DNA from: Microbacterium sp. PM5
GTDB lineage: Bacteria; Actinomycetota; Actinomycetes; Actinomycetales; Microbacteriaceae
Direction: 5' to 3'
NCBI RefSeq assembly: GCF_003293595.1
Contig: NZ_CP022162.1
Span: 1,346,168-1,410,167 of the forward strand
Length of the DNA stretch: 64,000 bases
Part shown: in pieces, positions 52,735 through 64,000 of the stretch
How the letters are laid out: each line of letters begins with the position of its first letter
Position numbering within the stretch: position 1 is the first letter of the stretch
Notes under the pieces: model-generated
What the model was told of the DNA's origin: nothing
What the model saw: the letters and a program-made list of their open reading frames with translations, nothing else
Databases searched by the model: none
Program-made: the position numbers and the translations under genes

Positions 52735-53373
52735 TCAGATGAGACTGCCGATGACGTCCAGTCGCACCTGGGCCGCCACCGCGATCACGAGGTAGTCCAG
52801 CACGACGACGAGGGGAAGCCACGACAGCACGGCGACGCCGATGCGCCGCACGCCGACCGCACTGCCCCAGACGCCGTCGGCCAGGGTCCACCCCAGCACC
52901 GTCCAGAACAGCGGGATCGTCACGAGCCAGATGACCATGCACCAGGGGCACAGCGAGCCGTATTCGAAGACACTGCGGTAGGCGAGCACGTGCACGAACA
53001 CGAACGCACCGGCGACGAAGATCGCGTACACGCGCCAGAACCACGTACGCAGCCCTCCGGGCGCGGCGAGGGCCGAGACACCGGCGTAGACCGGCCCGAA
53101 GAACAGCATGATGCCGATGATCGCGTTGCTGAATCCCAGCAGGTTGCCACCCGGCGACAGCAGGTTCGGCCCGCACGTCACGATCGGGCTGATGCTGCAG
53201 CTGATCAGCGGCGTGCCACCGGTCAGCTGGCCGATGTACTCCAGGTACAGCAGAAACGCGACGATGCCGCCGAGCGCCCCGGCGACGATCCACCAGATCG
53301 CAAGACCGCGCCCCGGAAGGTGAAGGCGAGGCGTCGCGGCGGTGGTCGCGGGGGCGGAAGGCGCAACGATCAT
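52735..53373 (-). CDS. Vitamin K epoxide reductase (VKOR) family protein
   Basis: A 212-residue four- to five-helix membrane protein. Active-site CPWC at Cys142/Cys145, loop cysteines Cys59 and Cys67, and a Ser at 82 (FSNAII), all VKOR-like. In actinobacteria VKOR replaces DsbB: it takes electrons from a DsbA-like protein to menaquinone, sustaining disulfide formation outside the membrane. Confidence 0.9.
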   Translation of the reverse strand: MIVAPSAPATTAATPRLHLPGRGLAIWWIVAGALGGIVAFLLYLEYIGQLTGGTPLISCSISPIVTCGPNLLSPGGNLLGFSNAIIGIMLFFGPVYAGVSALAAPGGLRTWFWRVYAIFVAGAFVFVHVLAYRSVFEYGSLCPWCMVIWLVTIPLFWTVLGWTLADGVWGSAVGVRRIGVAVLSWLPLVVVLDYLVIAVAAQVRLDVIGSLI

Positions 53374-53465
53374 GGCGCCATCGTCTCTCGCCGTCGGTCG
53401 TCGCGTCGTCTCGATGCGCCGTATTTATACCGCCGCGGCGGCGGGAGCCGACATCCGCGCGCGGC

Positions 53466-54392
53466 TCAGCGTGCCCGCGGGTGCGACGTGAGGTACACGT
53501 CGCGCAGGGCGTCGACGGTCACGTGCGTGTAGATCTGCGTCGTCGCCACCGATGCGTGACCGAGCAGTTCCTGCACGACGCGCACGTCGGCCCCGCCCTG
53601 CAGGAGGTGCGTCGCGAAGGAGTGCCGGAAGGTGTGCGGCGACACGTGCGCGCGCAGGCCCGCCCGCTCGGCCGCCGCCTGAATGATCAGCCACGCACTC
53701 TGGCGCGACAGAGGCGCCCCGCGCGCGCCGAGGAACAATCGCGGGGTCGCGTGCCCGCGACGTGAAAGTTCCGGGCGCGAGCGCGCCAGATAGGCGTCGA
53801 CGGCGGCCCGAGCGTACGAGCCGACCGGCACGATGCGCTCCTTCTGTCCCTTTCCGCGTACGCGCAGCAGGTCGGCGTCGCCGGCGATGTCATCGACGTC
53901 GAGCTGCATCACTTCCGAGACGCGCGCACCGGTGGCGTAGAGCAGTTCGAGCAGGGCGCGGTCGCGAAGTCGGATCACATCGGTCTCGGTCGCGGCGCCG
54001 GGTGCGGGGCCCGCGGCATCCAGGAGCGCGCCGATCTGATCGATCGTCAACGCCTTCGGCAGGCGCTGGGGGGTCTTCGGCGGGGTCAGGCGATCGCTCG
54101 CGTCCGACGTCTCGATGCCCTCCCGCACGAGGAAGCGGTGCAGGCCGCGCACGGACGACTGCAACCGCGCCAGAGACGTCGCCGCGGGCGGTGGATCAGC
54201 AGCGGCGCGATCGGCGGCGAACTGCGCGACCAGCGCCGGAGTGATCGCCGACGTGTCCTCGACGCCGGCGGCCGCAAGCCACTCGCGATAGCCTTCGAGG
54301 TCACGGCGGTAGGCCGCGATCGTGTGCTCGGAGAGCCCGCGCTCGATCGTGATGTGACGCAGGTATGCGTCGACCGCACGCTCGAGCCTCAC
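53466..54392 (-). CDS. xerD: Site-specific tyrosine recombinase XerD
   Basis: A 308-residue recombinase that resolves chromosome dimers at dif with XerC. Core residues visible: Arg in ATGARVSEVMQLDVDDI, His-x-x-Arg in HTFRHSFATHLLQGGADVRVVQELLGHASVATT, and the nucleophile in QIYTHV. The DNA-binding SAM-like domain is at residues 5-90. Synteny (pyrG-NUDIX-xerD) supports XerD over a phage integrase. Confidence 0.95.
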   Translation of the reverse strand: MRLERAVDAYLRHITIERGLSEHTIAAYRRDLEGYREWLAAAGVEDTSAITPALVAQFAADRAAADPPPAATSLARLQSSVRGLHRFLVREGIETSDASDRLTPPKTPQRLPKALTIDQIGALLDAAGPAPGAATETDVIRLRDRALLELLYATGARVSEVMQLDVDDIAGDADLLRVRGKGQKERIVPVGSYARAAVDAYLARSRPELSRRGHATPRLFLGARGAPLSRQSAWLIIQAAAERAGLRAHVSPHTFRHSFATHLLQGGADVRVVQELLGHASVATTQIYTHVTVDALRDVYLTSHPRAR

Positions 54393-54429
54393 CGCATCAC
54401 CGGCCGCGAGGAACGCTCACCGACACGCG

Positions 54430-56803
<2,374 letters not shown>

Positions 56804-58507
56804 TCATCCTATCAGTCCGGAGTGGCCGAGGCTCAGAAGCTCCCGGGCGTGCTCGAGCGCGGTCGTCGAATCGGCCAACCCCGACAGCAGTCGCGCCATC
56901 TCGGCCTCGCGGTCGGCGCCGGTGAGCGCGCGCACGCTCGAGGCGGTGACCGAGCCGTCGCCGGCCTTGACGACGCTGAGATGGTTCGAGGCGAAAGCGG
57001 CGACCTGGGCGAGGTGCGTGACCACGATGACCTGGCTCGTCTCGGCGAGGCGGGCGAGGCGGCGCCCCACCTCGATCGCCGCGGCACCGCCGATGCCGGC
57101 ATCCACCTCGTCGAACACGAACGTGGGCACCCCGCCGGTGCCCGCGATGACGACCTCGATCGCGAGCATGACGCGGCTGAGCTCACCGCCGGACGCGCTC
57201 TTGGCGACCGGGCGGGGCTCGGCGCCGGGATGCGGCGCCAGCAGGATCGTGACCTCGTCCCGACCGGATGCCGAGGCGACTGCCTCCTCGACGGCGACGA
57301 CCACCCGCGCGTCGGGCAGCGCCAGGGCGTGCAGCTCCTCGGTCACGGCGGCAGCCAGACGCTCCGCCGCCGCACGCCGGGCGGCGGTGAGCCGCGCTGC
57401 GGCCGCGTCCAGCGCGGCCGCAGCGTCGCGCTCGTCGCCCTGCAGACGCGCGATCCGCTCGCCGTCGTCATCGAGCTCGGCCAGTCGGAACGCGCCCGAG
57501 CGGGCCAGTTCGAGTGCGGCCTCCAGGCTGCCGTGGGCTCGCACGATGCTCGTCACGGCGGCGCGGCGCTCTTCGACCGCGGCGAGTTCGTGGGGGCCGG
57601 CATCGTCCAGATCGGCGAGGTACGCGCTCAGCTCGGTGGCGAGATCGGCGACCCGATATGAGATGTCGTCGAGTGTCGCGGCGTGGGCGGCCAGCACGGT
57701 GTCGGCGCGCACCACCCGTTCCAGAGAACGACGCGCCTCGGCGATGAGCAGGCCCACGTCGGGCACGTCACCGCCGCCCGACAGTGCGTCGTGCGCAATG
57801 GCTGCCGCCTGACGCAGCGCCTCGACGTTCGCCAGTCTCTCGGCGCGGTGCGCGAGCTCGACGTCTTCGCCCGGTTGGGGATCGACCTGCTCGATCTCGG
57901 CGAGGGCGATGCGCAGCTGCTCGGCTTCGGCCGCGCGCGCCTGCTCATTGCCGGTGATCTCCGCGATGTGAGCGGCGAGCTCACGCTGCGCAGCGTAGGC
58001 CTGGCGGTACTCCTCCGCGACGGGCGCGATCTCGGCGGCGCCGAAGCGGTCCAGCGCATCACGCTGGGCCGCACTCGAACGCAACCGCAGTTGATCGGAC
58101 TGGCCGTGGACGACCACGAGCTGCTCAGCGAGATCGGCGAGCACGCCCGCGGGCGCGGCGCGGCCACCGACGCTCGCACGACTGCGCCCCTCGGCGGTGA
58201 CCGTGCGACCCAGATAGAGCTCGGCACGTCCCCCGCCGATCGGCTCGACCTCTCCCCCGGCATCCGTCACGCGATCGGCCACCGGGCCCGACTCGGGAAC
58301 CAGCCAGACGCCCTCGACGGCGGCCTGGGCCGCGCCCGCGCGGACGACGCCCGAGTCCGCGCGCGCTCCGAGCAGAAGACCGAGACCGGTGACGACCATC
58401 GTCTTGCCGGCGCCGGTCTCTCCGGTGATGGCGGTGAAGCCGGCACCCATCGGGAGGGTCGCGTCAGCGATGACACCGAGGTCGCGGAGCGTCATCTGCT
58501 CGATCAC
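56804..58507 (-). CDS. recN: DNA repair protein RecN
   Basis: A 567-residue SMC-like ATPase that handles double-strand breaks. Walker A GETGAGKTMVVTGLGLLLGAR near residue 29, an alanine-rich coiled-coil middle and Walker B PTFVFDEVDAGIGG close to the C-terminus. It overlaps nadK by four bases. Confidence 0.95.
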   Translation of the reverse strand: MIEQMTLRDLGVIADATLPMGAGFTAITGETGAGKTMVVTGLGLLLGARADSGVVRAGAAQAAVEGVWLVPESGPVADRVTDAGGEVEPIGGGRAELYLGRTVTAEGRSRASVGGRAAPAGVLADLAEQLVVVHGQSDQLRLRSSAAQRDALDRFGAAEIAPVAEEYRQAYAAQRELAAHIAEITGNEQARAAEAEQLRIALAEIEQVDPQPGEDVELAHRAERLANVEALRQAAAIAHDALSGGGDVPDVGLLIAEARRSLERVVRADTVLAAHAATLDDISYRVADLATELSAYLADLDDAGPHELAAVEERRAAVTSIVRAHGSLEAALELARSGAFRLAELDDDGERIARLQGDERDAAAALDAAAARLTAARRAAAERLAAAVTEELHALALPDARVVVAVEEAVASASGRDEVTILLAPHPGAEPRPVAKSASGGELSRVMLAIEVVIAGTGGVPTFVFDEVDAGIGGAAAIEVGRRLARLAETSQVIVVTHLAQVAAFASNHLSVVKAGDGSVTASSVRALTGADREAEMARLLSGLADSTTALEHARELLSLGHSGLIG

Positions 58508-59460
58508 GCCCGGCCCTCCGCACTCGTCGGTCGCGTCGCGGAGGTCTCATCGGGACCCCGCCACCCGGTGACGGGCAGCTGGAACTTACGGACGAGCCGG
58601 TCGGTGAAGGGTGCCGGATGCAGGCGAGCGAGGCGTACGGGGCGCGCGGACTTGCCCACGACGACGCGGGCGCCGGGCGGCAGGTCGTGCGAGCGTCGCC
58701 CGTCGCACCACATGATCCCGGTGCCGTCCGTGCGCGCCAGCACCTCGATCGCGACCGTCGCCTCCGGCCCCACCACGAGAGGGCGTGCGAACAGTGCGTG
58801 GGCCGACAGCGGAACCACGGCGATCGCTTCGACGGTCGGCCAGATCACCGGCCCGCCGGCGGAGAAGTTGTACGCCGTGGAGCCTGTCGGTGTGGCGATG
58901 ACGACACCGTCGCAGCCGAAGCTCGAGAGAGGACGGCGGTCGATCTCCATGACGACCTCCATCATCCGCTCGCGCGCCGCCTTCTCGACCGTCGCCTCGT
59001 TGAGCGCCCACGTCTCGTAGATGACGTCGCCGCCACCGTCTTTGACACGCACCGAGAGCGTCATCCGTTCCTCGACCTGGTAGTCGCAGGCGATGATCCG
59101 ACGCATCGCGTCATCGATGTCGTCCGGATCGATCTCGGCGAGGAAGCCGACATGTCCCATATTGATACCGAGGATCGGAGCGGCACCGTCGCGCACGAGT
59201 TCGGCGGCGCGCAGAATCGTGCCGTCGCCGCCCAGCACCACCGCCAGCTCGATGTCGGCGACGGGCACGTCCGTTCCGAGGGCGGCGAGCGGGCCGAGAT
59301 CAGACAGTGCGTCAACGAGCTCCGGGTCGTCGACGGCGAGAACGGGACGCGCCTCGGCGGCGATGAGCGCAGCGATCACACGCCGAGCCGCTGCCACCGT
59401 GTCGTCGCGGCGCGCGTGCGCCACGACGAGGATGGAGCGCGGCACCGTCGAATCTGTCAT
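58504..59460 (-). CDS. nadK: NAD kinase
   Basis: A 318-residue kinase, ATP/polyphosphate to NADP. GGDGTILRAAEL near residue 80 and TPTGSTAYNFSAGGPVI are the signatures. ATG at 59458-59460 overlaps the tlyA stop (ATGA); an in-frame start 12 codons upstream is less likely. Confidence 0.95.
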   Translation of the reverse strand: MTDSTVPRSILVVAHARRDDTVAAARRVIAALIAAEARPVLAVDDPELVDALSDLGPLAALGTDVPVADIELAVVLGGDGTILRAAELVRDGAAPILGINMGHVGFLAEIDPDDIDDAMRRIIACDYQVEERMTLSVRVKDGGGDVIYETWALNEATVEKAARERMMEVVMEIDRRPLSSFGCDGVVIATPTGSTAYNFSAGGPVIWPTVEAIAVVPLSAHALFARPLVVGPEATVAIEVLARTDGTGIMWCDGRRSHDLPPGARVVVGKSARPVRLARLHPAPFTDRLVRKFQLPVTGWRGPDETSATRPTSAEGRA

Positions 59461-60293
59461 ACCGCTCCCGTCGCTTCGTCGATCGTCCTCAGCCATTCTG
59501 TCGGATTGCCGCTGGCGACCGGACCGTCACCGTGGCCGAGTGGAGGCTGATCGCGCCGACGCAGGTGGACGAGGTATTCGTGGTTGCCATGCGTGCCGGC
59601 GAGGGGCGAGGCGATGAATCCCGCCGTCGCCAGCCCCGCGTCCCACGCGGCCCACAGCACGCCGGCGGCAGCGTCGGAGCGGGCCGCGGCATCCGTGACC
59701 AGTCCCTCACGAACGCCGGTCCGCCCCACCTCGAACTGCGGCTTGATCAGCAGAACGATGTCGCTCTCCGCCGTCGCGACGGCTGCGACAGCCGGCACCA
59801 CGAGAGTGAGCGAGATGAACGACAGATCAGCGACGATCACCTCGGGATCGACCGCGAACCCGGCAGCCTCTGACAGCGACGCTGCCGTCATGTAGCGGAC
59901 GTTGAACCCCTCGACGACGGTGACGCGCGCGTCGGCACGGATCACGGGCGCCAGCTGATCGTGGCCGACGTCCACGGCCACCACCCGGCGCGCACCGCGT
60001 TCGCGGAGAACCTGGGTGAACCCGCCCGTGGAGGCGCCGAGGTCGAGCGCTTCGCGTCCGGCCACCTCCACGTCGAAAGCATCCAGCGCAGCCACGAGCT
60101 TGTGGGCCGCTCGGCTCACGTAGTGGTCGGCACCGTCGACGACGAGAACCGCATCGTCCGACACCGGGGTCGACGGCTTGACGACATAGACGCCGTCGAC
60201 GCTGACCAGACCCGCCTCGATGTCACGCACCGCCTGCGTGCGGGACCGCGAGAGGCCCCGAGACGCCAGCGCCGCGTCCAGTCGAGCCGTCAC
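59457..60293 (-). CDS. tlyA: TlyA, rRNA 2'-O-methyltransferase
   Basis: A 278-residue protein: S4 RNA-binding start (RLDAALASRGLSRSRTQAVRDIEAGLVSVDG), then an FtsJ-like SAM domain with LDLGASTGGFTQVLRERGARRVVAVDVG, and the K-D-K-E-like catalytic set later. It methylates 23S (and often 16S) rRNA and in mycobacteria confers capreomycin sensitivity. Confidence 0.95.
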   Translation of the reverse strand: MTARLDAALASRGLSRSRTQAVRDIEAGLVSVDGVYVVKPSTPVSDDAVLVVDGADHYVSRAAHKLVAALDAFDVEVAGREALDLGASTGGFTQVLRERGARRVVAVDVGHDQLAPVIRADARVTVVEGFNVRYMTAASLSEAAGFAVDPEVIVADLSFISLTLVVPAVAAVATAESDIVLLIKPQFEVGRTGVREGLVTDAAARSDAAAGVLWAAWDAGLATAGFIASPLAGTHGNHEYLVHLRRRDQPPLGHGDGPVASGNPTEWLRTIDEATGAV

Positions 60294-60448
60294 TGCGCGC
60301 CGTCGCGCGGGCCGGACTCCAGCCGGCGCGCCAGATCATCGTGCAGCGCGGCGTAGGCGGCCGCCCGCTCGGCGAGTGGCTGCTCCTCGATCACCTCGAG
60401 CGCGGACAGCAGGTCCTCGCGGCGGGCGTGCGAGTCGTCGGCGTTCAT
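60290..60448 (-). CDS. Small conserved protein upstream of tlyA
   Basis: A 52-residue acidic, helical protein (LLSALEVIEEQPLAERAAAYAALHDDLARRLE) at the usual place ahead of tlyA in actinobacteria. The ATG at 60446-60448 has a GGAAGG site 7 bases upstream; an earlier ATG at 60454 is too close to it. It overlaps tlyA by four bases. Function unknown. Confidence 0.7.
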   Translation of the reverse strand: MNADDSHARREDLLSALEVIEEQPLAERAAAYAALHDDLARRLESGPRDGAQ

Positions 60449-60545
60449 GGACATGCCTTCCACGATAGTCGCCGATGTCGACACGACCAGGGCGCAGCTG
60501 CAGGTCCCGCCATCGGCGGGGCCGGCGCGTGGAGTCGTGTTAACG

Positions 60546-60579
60546 GGAAATGGCCACCCAGCGTTGGGTGGCCATTTCC
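60546..60579 (-). terminator. rRNA operon terminator
   Basis: GGAAATGGCCACCCA and TGGGTGGCCATTTCC form a perfect 15-base-pair stem with a 4-base loop, just beyond 5S rRNA on the minus strand. Confidence 0.85.
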
Positions 60580-60587
60580 TGAAAAGA

Positions 60588-60707
60588 AGTCCGGCGGTGT
60601 CCTACTCTCCCACAGGGTCCCCCCTGCAGTACCATCGGCGCTGTGAGGCTTAGCTTCCGGGTTCGGAATGTGACCGGGCGTTTCCCTCACGCTATGGCCG
60701 CCGAAAC
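60588..60707 (-). rRNA. rrf: 5S ribosomal RNA
   Basis: About 120 bases; on the minus strand begins GTTTCGGCGGCCATAGCGTG and ends with GGACACCGCCGGACTTC, with CCGAACCCGGAAGCTAAG in the middle, the typical 5S core. Ends are approximate by a few bases. Confidence 0.95.
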
Positions 60708-60775
60708 ACTATTGATGTTTCATCAAGCACACAACGATCAAAAATGATGTTTGTGTGTGTTCTCGACCGTACATC

Positions 60776-60795
60776 GAGAACCACTCAGTGGACGC
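60776..60795 (-). other. 3' arm of the 23S pre-rRNA processing stem
   Basis: GAGAACCACTCAGTGGACGC (plus strand) is the reverse complement, with two mismatches, of GCGTCCACTGTGTAGTTCTC at 63943-63962. The two flank 23S and should pair in the precursor for RNase III. Confidence 0.75.
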
Positions 60796-60814
60796 AAGCA
60801 CCAAAACGGTGTGT

Positions 60815-63858
<3,044 letters not shown>

Positions 63859-64000
63859 ACATGAGTTCGAATCGTCAATCAAAATTGACTAATGATCTTT
63901 AAGATCATCTTCACGAGATGAAAAATCATCTCGAAGATGCTCGCGTCCACTGTGTAGTTCTCAAAGTACGGGCGGTACCCTCCCCGCACCAGCACCAGCC
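63859..64000 (-). other. 16S-23S spacer (part) with tandem hairpins
   Basis: No tRNA is seen. Three hairpins in a row: GTCAAT/ATTGAC (63874-63889), ATGATCTT/AAGATCAT (63892-63908) and CGAGATGA/TCATCTCG (63914-63933), then the 5' arm of the 23S processing stem (63943-63962). The 16S gene lies beyond the window edge. Confidence 0.7.

Noticed and set aside
53466..54392. Tyrosine recombinase as the integrase of a mobile island
   Set aside because: The pyrG-NUDIX-xerD order and the conserved core mark it as chromosomal XerD; no att repeats or phage genes were seen.

Overview
The window is a stretch of actinobacterial chromosome. G+C looks high by eye (near 70 percent), GTG starts and 4-base ATGA/GTGA overlaps are common, and the gene order tlyA-nadK-recN-pyrG-NUDIX-xerD ... 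parA-scpA-scpB-rluB-tyrA-cmk-der is the usual actinobacterial core block. Protein types and general flavour suggest Microbacteriaceae, probably Microbacterium; that placement is inference. No phage, transposase, integron or CRISPR was seen.

Layout. 1-5.7 kb: tail of a LysR regulator, a class I glutamine amidotransferase, glycogen phosphorylase, a YihY/BrkB membrane protein, an A24 prepilin peptidase and a DUF1905 protein. 5.8-8.6 kb: the bifunctional fermentative enzyme AdhE. 8.7-16.9 kb: secreted lipase, lipoprotein, NrdI-like flavodoxin, flavin amine oxidase, HsmA-like membrane protein, cation/proton antiporter, ParB-like-fold protein, hypotheticals and msrB-msrA. 17.1-19.8 kb: a four-gene operon for a Tat-signal intradiol dioxygenase-like lipoprotein and its own divergent TatA, TatC and TatB-like proteins. 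19.9-30.4 kb: regulator/enzyme pairs (TetR/NmrA-like SDR, MarR/oxidoreductases, TetR/SDR-hydrolase fusion, XRE-cupin), most with a visible palindromic operator. 30.4-34.0 kb: a GntR regulator divergent from leuA, which carries a leucine leader peptide with possible alternative hairpins, then a 54-codon overlapping ORF and an epimerase. 34.3-38.8 kb: TetR, SDR, SnoaL-like protein, XRE-cupin, MFS exporter and Ohr. 38.9-41.1 kb: tRNA-Pro, GNAT, S4 protein and a NUDIX-NYN fusion. 41.2-43.8 kb: nrdD-nrdG, the oxygen-sensitive class III ribonucleotide reductase and its activase. 43.8-60.4 kb: the core block, interrupted by a disulfide-chemistry set (VKOR, class V aminotransferase-like protein, DsbA-like protein). 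60.5-64 kb: 5S and 23S rRNA on the minus strand, with the 16S-23S spacer at the right edge.

How it works together. AdhE and NrdDG point to growth or survival without oxygen. The same 13-base sequence TGTGGTCAGACCA lies in front of both, in the same orientation, and has the form of a FadR-subfamily GntR operator; it may define a small low-oxygen regulon. The Tat operon looks like a translocon dedicated to one substrate. leuA shows a leaderless 15-residue leader peptide with three consecutive CTT leucine codons followed by mutually exclusive stems.

Limits: all calls are from reading the sequence. rRNA ends are approximate, promoters and operators are pattern calls, and family names rest on visible motifs rather than searches.
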